Part shown: positions 17,447 through 26,320 of the stretch, one piece after another | Layout of the letters: the number at the start of each line of letters is the position of its first letter | Numbering within the stretch: the first letter of the stretch is position 1 | Assembly (NCBI RefSeq): GCF_001269885.1 | Contig: NZ_LHVH01000018.1 | Span: 140,509 to 204,508 of the forward strand | DNA: 64,000 nt | Origin: Pseudomonas kilonensis | GTDB lineage: Bacteria > Pseudomonadota > Gammaproteobacteria > Pseudomonadales > Pseudomonadaceae | Reading direction: 5' to 3' | The notes under the pieces: model-generated | What the model was told of the DNA's origin: nothing | What the model saw: the letters and a program-made list of their open reading frames with translations, nothing else | Database searches by the model: none | Translations under genes and position numbers: made by a program

Positions 17447-18529
17447 TCAGAGATAGGCCGTCAGGGCATAGTCGGGCCGCAAGTATTTGAACTCGTACTT
17501 GATCGACGTCCCGTAATCCACGTAGTACTTATCCTCCAGCAGCGTGCGCAGCGGAACGTTGGTCTTTTGATAGGCTTCGATGGCATCGGTGACGGTCAAG
17601 GCAATGGCATCGCTGCCCGCACCAAACCCATAGGAAACCACCAGGATTCTTTCACCGGGACGCGCTTGATCGAGGACGTTGACCAAACCCAGCAAAGGGC
17701 TTGCTGCCCCGGCATCACCGACATTCTGGGCATAGATGCCAGGTTCGATTTGCGCCGTCGTGAAGCCCAGGTGCTTGCCGAGAGAGTAGGGGGTTGAGAC
17801 CAGGTTTTGCTGGAAGACGACATAATCGAAATCAGCAGCCTGCGCATGGATCTTGGCCATCAATCCCGAGGCAGCACGGCGAGTCTGGTCTTCAAGGCCG
17901 ATGCTGTTCTTGTCCGAGCCCAGTCCCATTCCCGACCGGATATAGCGGTCCCCTTGAGGCCTGATGTTGTCAGCGACATCCGCCGCGCAGGAAAAACTTG
18001 CGTCAAAGTACGCGATCACATTTTCTGTACCCAACAGCAGGGCCGCGGCGCCCGCTCCGGCGTAGGACTCTGTCAAATCACCGGGGGCGGTGTTGCGGTT
18101 GATCGTATCGGCGCCCACCGCCAACGCGTTGCCCACCATGCCCGATGCTACCAAGGCGTATGCGATCTGAAGGGCGCTGGTGCCTGATTTGCCGGCAAAC
18201 TGCACGTCTGCACAGAAGGCGTCGTAGCCGCAGCCGAGCATTTCCAGGATGATCGCCGCCGAGGCCCGGGAGTCATAAGGATTGGTGCAGGTGCCAAGAT
18301 AAAGCGCTTCAAGGGAACAAGGCGGCGCTTTGTCCAACGCGCGTTGCGCGGCTAGCACGCCCAAGGTGATGACGTCTTCATCAGGTTGCAGCACAGCCCT
18401 TTCAAGGATGCCCAATTGACCCTTTACCAAGCTCAAATCGGTGTTTTTCCACACCTGGATCACGTCGTCCACCTTGAGCCGGCAGACCGGGATGCCCGCG
18501 CCATAGCTCACAATTCCTACTTTATTCAT
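17447..18529 (-). CDS. phlA: PhlA: FabH-like structural subunit of the acetyltransferase
   Basis: A 360-residue KAS III/HMG-CoA-synthase-like protein, first gene of phlACBD. The start [12 protein letters not shown] is chosen because a strong GGAGGAA lies 7 nt upstream; the 10-codon longer frame lacks this. The position that is a cysteine in active FabH enzymes lies in [12 protein letters not shown] and has no cysteine, which agrees with PhlC rather than PhlA holding the catalytic residue. The roughly 420-bp leader contains the PhlF operator, and DAPG genes are known to be under Gac/Rsm post-transcriptional control, which I cannot demonstrate from this sequence. Confidence 0.96.
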   Translation of the reverse strand: MNKVGIVSYGAGIPVCRLKVDDVIQVWKNTDLSLVKGQLGILERAVLQPDEDVITLGVLAAQRALDKAPPCSLEALYLGTCTNPYDSRASAAIILEMLGCGYDAFCADVQFAGKSGTSALQIAYALVASGMVGNALAVGADTINRNTAPGDLTESYAGAGAAALLLGTENVIAYFDASFSCAADVADNIRPQGDRYIRSGMGLGSDKNSIGLEDQTRRAASGLMAKIHAQAADFDYVVFQQNLVSTPYSLGKHLGFTTAQIEPGIYAQNVGDAGAASPLLGLVNVLDQARPGERILVVSYGFGAGSDAIALTVTDAIEAYQKTNVPLRTLLEDKYYVDYGTSIKYEFKYLRPDYALTAYL

Positions 18530-18726
18530 GTGTACTTCCTCCAGATTCCGTTCTTTCACCTGCTGGCAGAACGCCGTGACAGGTGCATGAAATATTTAGA
18601 AACTATCTATTGGTGCTCGCAAAGTGATAAATGGCGGTCCCATGCCTCATAAATCGGCAGGTCCAAGCGACAGAACCTACCGGTCAACCTATGAACAATA
18701 GGCTTGTTTTCGTACAATCATTATGT

Positions 18727-18756
18727 ATGATACGAAACGTACCGTATCGTTAAGGT
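18727..18756 (-). promoter_or_regulatory. phO, operator of the PhlF repressor
   Basis: The core GATACGAAACGTACCGTATC (18729..18748) is an inverted repeat identical, as far as I recall it, to the established PhlF operator, including flanks ATGATACG and TCGTTAAGGT. It lies about 200 nt upstream of the phlA ATG. PhlF bound here blocks phlACBD transcription; DAPG releases it and so induces its own synthesis. Confidence 0.93.
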
Positions 18757-18865
18757 AGCGTTAAAAATTTATGACTTTCCTTCTCGTATCTCCCTATATA
18801 GAGGTAATAAGCGCTCAAGAGACCCCCTGCTAAGCAGAAGCTGAGATCAAATAAACATACAAAAC

Positions 18866-18880
18866 GAAACGATCCGTTTC
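18866..18880. promoter_or_regulatory. Second inverted repeat in the phlA-phlF spacer
   Basis: GAAACG-ATC-CGTTTC is a perfect 6-bp inverted repeat. Its half-site differs from the phO half-site GATACG by one base, but the spacing is 3 instead of 8 bp. It lies 68 nt before the phlF ATG and just downstream of a TTGACA promoter candidate on the minus strand. A site for PhlF or for the second TetR protein PhlH is inferred. Confidence 0.45.
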
Positions 18881-18896
18881 ATTGCTTTTCGAGAGA

Positions 18897-18924
18897 ATCC
18901 TATACCCTGAGTCTCTTTTGTCAA
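18897..18924 (-). promoter_or_regulatory. Candidate sigma70 promoter reading toward phlA
   Basis: On the minus strand TTGACA (18924..18919) is followed after 16 nt by TAGGAT (18902..18897), with the inverted repeat 18866..18880 at about +10 to +25. It would give a leader of about 360 nt before phlA that includes phO. A second possible -10 (TATATA, about 18798..18803) lies nearer phO, so the true start must be mapped. Confidence 0.4.
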
Positions 18925-18948
18925 GCGCCATATTGGAGATTTTGATTT

Positions 18949-19575
18949 ATGGCCCGTAAACCATCTCGGAGCTCCATTGGCTCATTGAGGAGCCCTCACA
19001 CGCACAAAGCGATCATCATTTCTGCCATAGAAACCCTCAAGGAGTGCGGTTACTCGGGGCTGAGCATCGAGGCGGTGGCCCGTCGCGCTGGCGCGAGCAA
19101 ACCGACAATCTACCGGTGGTGGGGTAACAAGGCAGCCTTGATCGCCGAGGTCTACGAGAGTGAAAGCGAGCAGATTCGCAAAGAGCCTGATAAAGGCTCT
19201 TTCAAGGAGAACCTCAATTTCTTGCTGCTCAATCTCTGGAAGGTCTGGCGAGAAACAATTTGCGGGGAGGCTTTTCGGTGTGTCATCGCTGAGGCGCAAC
19301 TCGATCCCTGCACGCTGCCCAAACTGAAAGATGAATTCATGGAGCGACGTAGGGAGTTGCCTCGCAAGCTGGTGGAAAATGCTATTCAGCAGGGCGAGTT
19401 GCCCAAGGACACGTCGCGTGAATTGCTCCTGGACATGATCTTTGGGTTTTGCTGGTACCGGCTTTTGACTGAGCAGTTGGAGGTGGAAGCAGATATCAAT
19501 GAGTTCACGACACTGCTGCTGAACGGGGCAATGCGCTCGACTTCGACGGCGGTTCAAGACGCCGCCGAAGCCTGA
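18949..19575 (+). CDS. phlF: PhlF: TetR-family repressor of the DAPG operon
   Basis: A 208-residue repressor beginning MARKPSRSSIGSLRSPHTHK. The helix-turn-helix is in YSGLSIEAVARRAGASKPTI followed by YRWWGNKAALIAEVYE (about residues 35-75), and the ligand domain holds GEAFRCVIAEAQLDP. PhlF represses phlACBD at phO and is released by DAPG and antagonised by monoacetylphloroglucinol precursors and salicylate in known producers. It is divergent from phlA and convergent with phlG. A GGAG lies 10 nt before the ATG, a long spacing that suggests modest translation. Confidence 0.96.
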   Translation: MARKPSRSSIGSLRSPHTHKAIIISAIETLKECGYSGLSIEAVARRAGASKPTIYRWWGNKAALIAEVYESESEQIRKEPDKGSFKENLNFLLLNLWKVWRETICGEAFRCVIAEAQLDPCTLPKLKDEFMERRRELPRKLVENAIQQGELPKDTSRELLLDMIFGFCWYRLLTEQLEVEADINEFTTLLLNGAMRSTSTAVQDAAEA

Positions 19576-19594
19576 TTATCGGGAGGGGTTGCGC

Positions 19595-20476
19595 TTATTT
19601 CGTGCCGCTGAATCGTGCATGAAGGCTCGGCAGGATGCTGGCCAGGTGGTTGAACTCACACAAGTCATGCACCGCAAATTCATAAGCCAGGGTTTCCAGC
19701 TCCACTTCGCCCAGGCCGTTTTCTTCCAGTAGCCGAGCGGCTCGCTCGGCGCCTGGAAAACGCTGCATGGCAGGGTGGCTGCCGACCCAGTAGCGGCTCG
19801 TCAGGTACAAACCCTCCGGACACTCCTTGAACAAGTGCGCCATCAGCGACACCGGCACTTGCGGTTCGTGGGCCAGGCTCATCAAGGCGCTGACGCTGCC
19901 GTCTATTTTGGATTCGCGGTACAGATCCGGACAGAAGCCCAGCTCGCAGGGGGCCCTGAAATCAATATGCAGGTGCATGAGACGGTCACCGACGTACTCA
20001 GAGGCGCAAAAGGTATTGCCGTACAAACGCTCCTCGAAGCTCAGGGTATCGTCGAGGAGGCGCTCGTGATGAACGCAGGGGTTTTCCACATGGGCATAAG
20101 GAAACCACAGGGTGTAGCGTTCAGCCTCCAGCGGATGCCACATGAACCACCACTTGAGCATTTCAGCTGTGCAGTTGGGGAAAAACTTGCGACTTTGCAC
20201 GTAGGCCATCGGCCCTGGCAGCAGGGCGTATCCGGCCTCTTCGCTAATGAAATCAGCGGCGAGCATGCGGTTAAGGTCTTCAACGCTGGGCGTCAAGGTG
20301 TCAGCCAAGGCCATGGGGCCTTGCTGTATTTTTTCGACGGCACTGAGCGGCACGCTGATCTTCGAGCGGAAAAAGTCGGCGTAGGGTTTGCCTTGGATGG
20401 CCCGCTGATTGGCCAGGAACTGCTTCTGCATTGGCAATGAGAAGTAGGTGAAAGGTGTCATTACGCGCGCTTCCAT
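19595..20476 (-). CDS. phlG: PhlG: zinc-dependent 2,4-diacetylphloroglucinol hydrolase
   Basis: A 293-residue enzyme that cleaves a carbon-carbon bond in DAPG to give monoacetylphloroglucinol and acetate, lowering antibiotic level. The metal ligands described for the family are present at the expected numbers by my count: His129 (PYAH), Glu160 (ASE), His270 and Glu274 (VHDLCE). The start [10 protein letters not shown] has AAGGAA 8-9 nt upstream; a longer open frame back to 20782 would overlap phlH and is rejected. It is divergent from phlH, its probable repressor. Cytoplasmic. Confidence 0.96.
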   Translation of the reverse strand: MEARVMTPFTYFSLPMQKQFLANQRAIQGKPYADFFRSKISVPLSAVEKIQQGPMALADTLTPSVEDLNRMLAADFISEEAGYALLPGPMAYVQSRKFFPNCTAEMLKWWFMWHPLEAERYTLWFPYAHVENPCVHHERLLDDTLSFEERLYGNTFCASEYVGDRLMHLHIDFRAPCELGFCPDLYRESKIDGSVSALMSLAHEPQVPVSLMAHLFKECPEGLYLTSRYWVGSHPAMQRFPGAERAARLLEENGLGEVELETLAYEFAVHDLCEFNHLASILPSLHARFSGTK

Positions 20477-20589
20477 GACGGTATTTCCTTGGTAGTGCGT
20501 GAAAAGCCCGCAGCATCGGCTGCGAAGTCCTCGCGCGGTGTTGTAAAGGGACAATGACGGGACCAAAATAGGTAGGCCAAAATAAAAAG

Positions 20590-20599
20590 TCAAATTTGA
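20590..20599. promoter_or_regulatory. Short palindrome in the phlG-phlH spacer
   Basis: TCAAATTTGA is a perfect 10-bp palindrome in the 148-bp AT-rich space between the divergent phlG and phlH genes, near two CCAAAATA direct repeats. PhlH is known to control phlG in related strains; this is a candidate site, not an established one. Confidence 0.3.
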
Positions 20600-20624
20600 A
20601 TTAGAACTATAAAGAGATGAGCTC

Positions 20625-21302
20625 ATGGACAATGCCATTGGCAAGCCTTCCCTGCCTCGTGCTTCGCGACTCGATGGGCAGGCAACGCGGTTGCAGATTC
20701 TGGAAAAGGCGGGTGAGTTGTTTGCCGAACAAGGGTTGGCCAACACCACCAGCAAGCAGATTTGCGAACGTTCGCAAGCCAACAGCGCGGCGGTGAATTA
20801 TCACTTCGTAAACAAAGAGGGCCTGTACCGCGCGGTATTGCTCGAAGCCCACGCTCGGTTGGTGCGCATGGAAACGCTGGTTTCGCTTAACGAGCGGCCA
20901 GGGTCGCCGCAAGACAAATTACGTGCCCTCATCACCGTGTTGGTCGAGCGCCTGCACGACCATCCGGATGGTTGGGCGCTGAAAGTGCTCACGCGCGAAG
21001 TGCTTTCGCCTTCTCCCGAGTTTGAGGTGGTACTCAAGGAGCAGTCGTTTCCCAAGGCGCACATACTGCGTGGCTTGCTGGGGCAAATCATGAACTTGCC
21101 AGCAGATCACCCGACAACCTTGCGCAGCGCCATCAGCGTCTTCGCCCCCTGTCTTTTTTTGCTTATCGCCCATCAGCCGTTAAAGCAGCATGTACTGCAA
21201 GGCTTGAATCTCGAGCCGCAAGGTTTGATCGACCACATGATGAGCTATGCCCTTGGTGGGCTCCAGGCAGTGGCCGCGACTGCGCACGACGCTGCAAACT
21301 GA
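20625..21302 (+). CDS. phlH: PhlH: TetR-family regulator of phlG
   Basis: A 225-residue TetR protein with the helix-turn-helix [21 protein letters not shown] (about residues 39-59, shown here in part as [19 protein letters not shown]) and a CecR/YbiH-like C-terminal domain ([13 protein letters not shown]). In other DAPG producers PhlH represses phlG and responds to DAPG and its breakdown product, so it balances synthesis against degradation. It is divergent from phlG. The ribosome site (AGAGATGAG) is weak. It ends 24 nt from the convergent DoxX gene. Confidence 0.93.
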   Translation: MDNAIGKPSLPRASRLDGQATRLQILEKAGELFAEQGLANTTSKQICERSQANSAAVNYHFVNKEGLYRAVLLEAHARLVRMETLVSLNERPGSPQDKLRALITVLVERLHDHPDGWALKVLTREVLSPSPEFEVVLKEQSFPKAHILRGLLGQIMNLPADHPTTLRSAISVFAPCLFLLIAHQPLKQHVLQGLNLEPQGLIDHMMSYALGGLQAVAATAHDAAN

Positions 21303-21325
21303 CGCGGGGTCGATGGTTATGGGGG

Positions 21326-21796
21326 CTACCGTTGGCGCGCGTCCATTGAGTAGGCGCCGCCGCCGCGCGCGACGATGTAGAGCGCAAGAAAACCCATCAG
21401 CACCGGAAACTCGATGCCTCGATCTATCCAAGGCCATGTCGGTCCCAGCGCGTAGCTGATGGCAACCATCTCTAAGGCGATCAGCAGGGCGACGAGTCGC
21501 GTGCCAAGCCCCATCACCAGCATGAGCGCACCGACCGTCTCCAGGAGCATGACCAGGAAGGCAAGTTGTGCAGCGAAAGGCAGTCCCATCACGTTCTGGA
21601 TGAGGTTGATCGACGCGGTCATTGGATCCGCCATCGAACCGTGGGCGGTGCGCAGAACCTTCGGCAAACCGTGGGTAAACAGGACCACGGCGAAGACGAT
21701 CCGCAGCAAGGCGTACAGGCAAGGTTCGAGGCGGGCGACTCGTGCAGTCACCGTGGCCACCGCGCCGCGCAGCGATGATAGGTCTTGAGTTGTCAT
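21326..21796 (-). CDS. DoxX family membrane protein
   Basis: A 156-residue protein with four hydrophobic segments (LRIVFAVVLFTHGLPKVL, LAFLVMLLETVGALMLVMGL, LIALEMVAISYAL, FPVLMGFLALYIVARGGGA), the DoxX/DoxD-like fold. The FTHGLPKV stretch near residue 40 is the family landmark. DoxX proteins are inner-membrane proteins linked in various bacteria to thiol stress or quinone-related oxidation; no precise role can be assigned. It follows the tautomerase gene at 73 nt and is convergent with phlH. Confidence 0.85.
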   Translation of the reverse strand: MTTQDLSSLRGAVATVTARVARLEPCLYALLRIVFAVVLFTHGLPKVLRTAHGSMADPMTASINLIQNVMGLPFAAQLAFLVMLLETVGALMLVMGLGTRLVALLIALEMVAISYALGPTWPWIDRGIEFPVLMGFLALYIVARGGGAYSMDARQR

Positions 21797-21869
21797 GGGG
21801 AATCCTTGGCAGGGTTGCTTGAAGCGCTGATACGTGACGTCGATAGGTTTTTTGAATACTCCGAAGGCG

Positions 21870-22088
21870 CTATTGTCCTTTGGCAGGCAGCCCCATCTTC
21901 GCCAGCGTCAGCGTTTCATCCGCGCGCCCCCATCCGCCGTCTGCCACCTCTTCGACCAGCACCATGGTGAACGGACGGACTCCCTCGCCGAAGTACTCGA
22001 CGAACATTTCTGTGGTGCGATGGATGATCTCTTCTTTGCGAGCGTGGTCCAGGATCCCTTCGGGGAATTTGTAGTTGGCAAATGGCAT
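21870..22088 (-). CDS. 4-oxalocrotonate tautomerase-like enzyme
   Basis: A 72-residue protein starting MPFANYKFPEG, so the catalytic amino-terminal proline of the tautomerase superfamily is available after removal of Met. GGAG lies 8 nt upstream of this start. Family members move double bonds in enol/keto acids, often in aromatic breakdown, and assemble as hexamers from chains of about 62-75 residues. TMVLVEEVADGGWGRADETL supplies the usual second-half strand. The neighbour is DoxX; no ring-cleavage gene is adjacent, although a possible meta-cleavage cluster lies at 43-53 kb. Confidence 0.85.
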   Translation of the reverse strand: MPFANYKFPEGILDHARKEEIIHRTTEMFVEYFGEGVRPFTMVLVEEVADGGWGRADETLTLAKMGLPAKGQ

Positions 22089-22226
22089 AGGTTTGCTCCG
22101 TGGGTGTGAGAAAGATGCGGCAGGGCGAAGGCCCCTGGCGCGCATCTTTCTCCTTTACGCCCTTGGAATAAATCCCTCTGGGTTGGCATCAGCATTCAAC
22201 GTACGTGAACAATCGGCCGTCTGGAC

Positions 22227-24011
22227 TCAGTGCGAATGACGCGGCTCACCACTACGAGCGATCACGCGCAGATGCAACGTCGCCGGCTCCAGGCAGCCCC
22301 CGGTGGACAGTTGCCCCACCAGTTGCCGGTACAACTCCTGCCAGGGCGTTTGCGAAGGCGGGATGTTCGGCGTCCATGCGAGTCGGCGCCGGGCCATCTC
22401 TTCATCGTCGATCAGCAGGTTCACGGTGCGTGTGTTCAGGTCCACTTTCAGCCGGTCGTTGGTTTTCAGCAACGCCAGGCCGCCGCCCACGGCCGCTTCC
22501 GGGGACATGTTGAGGATCGATGGGCTCGCCGAGGTGCCGCTCTGGCGGCCGTCGCCGAGGCAGGGCAGGGAGTCGATGCCTTGCTTGATCAGTGCCGCCG
22601 GCGGGGCCATGTTCACCACTTCGGCACTGCCGGGGTAGCCCACGGTGCCGACACCGCGAATGACCAGGATGCAGCGCTCGTCGATGTCCAGCGCCGGGTC
22701 GTCGATGCGGGCGTGGTAATCCTCCGGCCCTTCGAACACGATGGCCCGGGTTTCAAAGCTGTTCTCGGCGCCGGGCTCGGACAGGTAGGTCTTGCGAAAC
22801 GCCTCGCCCACCACCGACATCTTCATGATCGCGCTGTCGAAGAAATTGCCGCTGAGCACGATAAAGCCGGCGCGGTGCTTGAGTGGGGTATCGAAGGGAT
22901 AGATCACATCGGCGTTGCTGGTCAGGCTGTTGCTGACGATTTCGCCGACGGTCCTGCCGCTGACCGTGGCGCAGTCTTCGTGCAGGCGTCCGGCTTTTTG
23001 CAGTTCGTGCATGACCGCTGGCACGCCGCCGGCCCGATGGAAGCCTTCACCCAGGTACTTGCCTGCCGGCATGCAATTGACCAGCAGCGGCACGTCTTCG
23101 CCAATCCGTTGCCAGTCGTCCAGGCTCAACTCGACGCCCATGTGTCGGGCGATGGCGATCAGGTGCGGTGGGCAGTTGCTCGAAGCGCCGAGTGCCGAGG
23201 CGACGGCGATGGCGTTCTCGAAGGCCTGGCGGGTCATGATCTGCGACGGGCGTATGTCTTGCAGCACCAGTTCGCAGATGCGCTTGCCGGTGGCGTAGGC
23301 CATTTGCCCGCGCTCGCGATAGGGCGCCGGGATGCTCGCGCAACCGGGCAACGACATGCCCAGGGCTTCGGCCAGGGCGTTCATCGACAAGGCGGTGCCC
23401 ATGGTGTTGCAGTGCCCCACCGACGGCGATGCCGCGGTGGTCATTTCCATGAAGCCTTCGTAGTCGATCTCGCCGGCGGCCATCAGGTTGCGCGCATGCC
23501 AGAGCACGGTGCCGGAGCCGATCAGTTCGCCCTTGTGGTGACCGTCGAGCATCGGCCCGCCGGACAGGACAATGGCCGGCAGGTCGGTGGTTGCCGCCGC
23601 CATCAGGCAGGCCGGGGTGGTCTTGTCGCAGCCGGTGGTGAGCACCACGCCATCCAATGGATAGCCATGAAGAATCTCCACCAGCCCCAGGTAGGCCAGG
23701 TTGCGGTCCAGCGCGGCGGTGGGGCGGCGCGACTGTTCGGCGATCGGGTGCACCGGGAATTCCATGGGGATGCCACCGGCATCACGGATGCCGGCCTTGA
23801 CCCGTTGGGCCAGTTCCAGGTGATGGCGGTTACAGGGGGTCAGGTCGCTGCCGGTCTGGGCGATGCCGATGATCGGGCGTCCCGATTGCAGCTCTTCGCG
23901 AGTCATCCCGTAGTTCATGTAGCGTTCGACGTACAGGGCGGTCATGTCCGCGTGGGCCGGGTCATTGAACCATTGCTCGCTGCGCAGGCGGCGTTTTGAC
24001 GTGTCACTCAT
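22227..24011 (-). CDS. IlvD/EDD family sugar-acid dehydratase
   Basis: A 594-residue iron-sulfur dehydratase. Cluster-binding cysteines fit TTGCDKTTPACLMAA and SPSVGHCNTMGTALSM, and LSGNFFDSAIMKMSVVGEAF plus GDGRQSGTSASPSILNMSPE mark the C-terminal active-site half. Homologs with this pattern dehydrate D-xylonate, L-arabinonate or related aldonic acids to 2-keto-3-deoxy acids; branched-chain DHAD is less likely given the context. The neighbours are a 2-keto-3-deoxy-acid dehydratase-like FAH protein, a sugar-acid MFS transporter and an oxidative branch, all around one LysR gene. The exact aldonate is not determinable from sequence. Confidence 0.88.
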   Translation of the reverse strand: MSDTSKRRLRSEQWFNDPAHADMTALYVERYMNYGMTREELQSGRPIIGIAQTGSDLTPCNRHHLELAQRVKAGIRDAGGIPMEFPVHPIAEQSRRPTAALDRNLAYLGLVEILHGYPLDGVVLTTGCDKTTPACLMAAATTDLPAIVLSGGPMLDGHHKGELIGSGTVLWHARNLMAAGEIDYEGFMEMTTAASPSVGHCNTMGTALSMNALAEALGMSLPGCASIPAPYRERGQMAYATGKRICELVLQDIRPSQIMTRQAFENAIAVASALGASSNCPPHLIAIARHMGVELSLDDWQRIGEDVPLLVNCMPAGKYLGEGFHRAGGVPAVMHELQKAGRLHEDCATVSGRTVGEIVSNSLTSNADVIYPFDTPLKHRAGFIVLSGNFFDSAIMKMSVVGEAFRKTYLSEPGAENSFETRAIVFEGPEDYHARIDDPALDIDERCILVIRGVGTVGYPGSAEVVNMAPPAALIKQGIDSLPCLGDGRQSGTSASPSILNMSPEAAVGGGLALLKTNDRLKVDLNTRTVNLLIDDEEMARRRLAWTPNIPPSQTPWQELYRQLVGQLSTGGCLEPATLHLRVIARSGEPRHSH

Positions 24012-24060
24012 GATTCATTTCTCTCTTGTAATTGGATGAATCGGTCACGGTCGTGGCGTT

Positions 24061-25242
24061 TTAGCGCTCCAGCAGTCCTCGGGCGGCGAGGTTACGCAGC
24101 AAGGCGCTGACACCAAAGGTCCAGGGCGCGGCATCGCAGCTGTGGGTCACCTGGTTATGCAGGCTGCCGAGCAACGGGCTGCTGATGCTGACCACGTCAC
24201 CGCGTTTGTGGGTGAAACCGCTGCCGGCATGATCACGGTCTTCGGTGGGGGCGAACAGGGTACCGAGAAACAGCACAAACCCGTCCGGGTATTGGTGATT
24301 GGCGTTGAGCGTCTGGCCCGCCAGGTCCTGCGGGTCACGGCTGATCTGGCTCATGGAACTCGAACCCTGCAGGCGGTAGCCGTCTTCGCCCTGTACCTTA
24401 AGATCGACCACGCAGGAGCGGACGTCATCCAGGCTGAAGTGTTCGTCAAACAGGCGAATGAACGGCCCGATGGCGCAGGAAGCGTTGTTGTCCTTGGCCT
24501 TGCTCAGCAACAGCGCACTGCGGCCTTCGATGTCCCGCAGGTTGACGTCGTTGCCCAGGCTGGCGCCGTGGATCTGGCCCCGGCTGTTCACCGCCAGCAC
24601 CACTTCCGGTTCCGGGTTGTTCCATTGCGATATCGGATGAATGCCGATGCGGCTGCCGCTGCCCACGGCGGCCAGGACCGGTGCCTTGGTGAAGATTTCC
24701 GCATCCGGGCCGATGCCGACCTCCAGGTACTGCGACCACATGCCCTGTTCGATGAGCAGGGCCTTCAGGCGCATGGCTTGCTCGGAGCCCGGCACGATCG
24801 TGCGCAGGTTGTCGCCGATCACGCTGTGCACCGTGGCGCGCACGGCTTCGGCCTTCGCCGCGTCGCCGCCGGCCTGTTCCTCGATCACACGCTCGATCAT
24901 GCTGGCGGCGAAGGTCACGCCGGCGGCCTTGATCACTTGCAAGTCCAGTGGCGGCAACAGCGACGGCTTGCTCGGGTCGGCATCAGGGCCGGTGTTGGCC
25001 AGCAGGGCTTCGACACTGGCGATGAAGGTACCGGGCGTCTGTCGCACGGCGGCCAGCGGCGATTCTGTTTCCAGCAGATCGCTCAATGTCGCAAAACGAT
25101 CCGAGAGATCGAACACACCGTCGCTGCGCAACGCAATGGGCGAAGGCCCGGCGATTCGGCCTGGCACCCAGGCACGACCAATCAGGGTTCCGGCCACGCC
25201 ATCGACGGGCAGGGTGTTCTCGGGAGTAAGCAGTAGCGACAT
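24061..25242 (-). CDS. FAH-fold 2-keto-3-deoxy-aldonate dehydratase (XylX/AraD-like)
   Basis: A 393-residue member of the fumarylacetoacetate-hydrolase superfamily. The C-terminal metal site is seen in EVGIGPDAEIFTKAPVLAA, PEPEVVLAVNSRGQIHGASL and GNDVNLRDIEGRSALLL. Enzymes of this length next to IlvD-type dehydratases convert 2-keto-3-deoxy-D-xylonate or -L-arabinonate to 2-ketoglutarate semialdehyde. The start MSLLLTPENT (AGGAA upstream) replaces a longer open frame that begins inside the regulatory spacer. It is transcribed divergently from the LysR gene and lies 49 nt before the dehydratase gene in the same operon. No semialdehyde dehydrogenase is adjacent. Confidence 0.87.
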   Translation of the reverse strand: MSLLLTPENTLPVDGVAGTLIGRAWVPGRIAGPSPIALRSDGVFDLSDRFATLSDLLETESPLAAVRQTPGTFIASVEALLANTGPDADPSKPSLLPPLDLQVIKAAGVTFAASMIERVIEEQAGGDAAKAEAVRATVHSVIGDNLRTIVPGSEQAMRLKALLIEQGMWSQYLEVGIGPDAEIFTKAPVLAAVGSGSRIGIHPISQWNNPEPEVVLAVNSRGQIHGASLGNDVNLRDIEGRSALLLSKAKDNNASCAIGPFIRLFDEHFSLDDVRSCVVDLKVQGEDGYRLQGSSSMSQISRDPQDLAGQTLNANHQYPDGFVLFLGTLFAPTEDRDHAGSGFTHKRGDVVSISSPLLGSLHNQVTHSCDAAPWTFGVSALLRNLAARGLLER

Positions 25243-25319
25243 GGCAAGTCTTCCTGTTCGTAAAGCCTTCACGCTAGGGTGGCCGCTCGATAAACTCCAA
25301 TGAGATATATTCAGTATTT

Positions 25320-25336
25320 GATAACGTTGGGTTATC
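25320..25336. promoter_or_regulatory. LysR-type operator (T-N11-A) between the divergent genes
   Basis: GATAACGTTGGGTTATC has perfect 6-bp arms and contains TAACGTTGGGTTA, a T-N11-A LysR box. The same arms and spacing recur at 26438..26472, in front of the MFS gene. It lies 20 nt before the LysR ATG, suitable for autoregulation and control of the divergent dehydratase operon. Confidence 0.65.
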
Positions 25337-25355
25337 GCCGGCCTGAGGAATCGCC

Positions 25356-26306
25356 ATGTCAGATCTGTCCTTCTCCAGCTTCTGTGGCTGGCTCAAATTC
25401 CGCCACTTGCTGCTGATCGACACGTTGGGGCGCACCCGCAACATGCACCTGGCGGCGCAGCAGATGAACCTCAGCCAGCCGGCCATCAGCAAGATGCTCA
25501 AGGAAATCGAAAGCCTGCTCGGCTTTGCCTTGTTCGAGCGGTTGCCTCGGAGCATGCCGCCTACGGCTTTGGGCGAACACGTACTGCGGTATGCGCAGAT
25601 TGCCTTGAATGATGCGCGCTCGTTCGTCGAACAGATCAGCAGCTTGCGCGAGGGGGGGCACGGTTTTCTCAAGGTCGGCGGGATCTTTGCCGCCACTGCG
25701 GTGGCTTTGCCCGAGGCGATCCTGCAGATCAAGCAGCGCTGGCCGTTGCTGTCGATTGAAGTGGTGGAGCAGACCAGTAACCACCTGATGGAGATGCTTG
25801 AAGAGAAGACGCTTGACCTGGCGGTGGCCCGTTTTACCGATCAAAGCCAGCAGCAGCGCTATGACTTCCAACCGTTGGCCCCAGAACCGTTCTGCATCGT
25901 GGTCAACTGTCACCATCCGTTGGCCGGCGCGGGCCCGGTCTCCTTGCAGCAGTTGGTGGACTTGCCGTGGATTCTCTATCCGGTCGGCACGCCGATTCGC
26001 GCACGCATGGAGCTGGCCTTCGCCGAGGCCGGGGTGGGAATGCCGCGCAACACCATCGACACCATTTCCATGCAGACCTTCCTCCAGGTGCTGCAACGCG
26101 GGCCCATGATCGGCATGCTGCCCAATGCGATGGTCGATCCGCTGCTCGAAAGCGGCCAGCTCAAGACTCTCGATACCCCGTTGCACCTGGTGCCGCAGGA
26201 CTACGGCATTCTCACGCGCAAGGATGAGCCGTTGGTGGGCCCGGCGCTGGAGTTCGCCGAGATCCTCAAGGACAACGCCCGCCTGGCCGCCATGCAGCCT
26301 GCTTAA
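25356..26306 (+). CDS. LysR-family regulator of the sugar-acid locus
   Basis: A 316-residue LysR protein. The winged helix-turn-helix is FRHLLLIDTLGRTRNMHLAA followed by QQMNLSQPAISKMLKEIESL (about residues 16-55), and the effector domain includes VGGIFAATAVALPEAILQIK. LysR proteins bind T-N11-A sites and switch with a small-molecule inducer, probably a 2-keto-3-deoxy acid or aldonate here. Matching operators lie on both sides of the gene. It resembles regulators of sugar-acid use such as GguR, but that name is only a guess. Confidence 0.9.
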   Translation: MSDLSFSSFCGWLKFRHLLLIDTLGRTRNMHLAAQQMNLSQPAISKMLKEIESLLGFALFERLPRSMPPTALGEHVLRYAQIALNDARSFVEQISSLREGGHGFLKVGGIFAATAVALPEAILQIKQRWPLLSIEVVEQTSNHLMEMLEEKTLDLAVARFTDQSQQQRYDFQPLAPEPFCIVVNCHHPLAGAGPVSLQQLVDLPWILYPVGTPIRARMELAFAEAGVGMPRNTIDTISMQTFLQVLQRGPMIGMLPNAMVDPLLESGQLKTLDTPLHLVPQDYGILTRKDEPLVGPALEFAEILKDNARLAAMQPA

Positions 26307-26320
26307 GGGCAAGATAAGTC

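Noticed and set aside
18530..18559. Ten-codon N-terminal extension of PhlA
   Set aside because: The GGAGGAA ribosome site lies inside the extension and points to the ATG at 18529.
20477..20782. Long N-terminal extension of PhlG
   Set aside because: It would overlap phlH on the other strand and triple the usual leader; the inner ATG at 20476 has AAGGAA and gives the known residue numbering.
12241..21302. Genomic-island insertion of the phl locus with attachment sites
   Set aside because: The spacers are AT-richer than the surroundings, but I found no tRNA, integrase or direct repeats at the edges, so no island borders can be stated.
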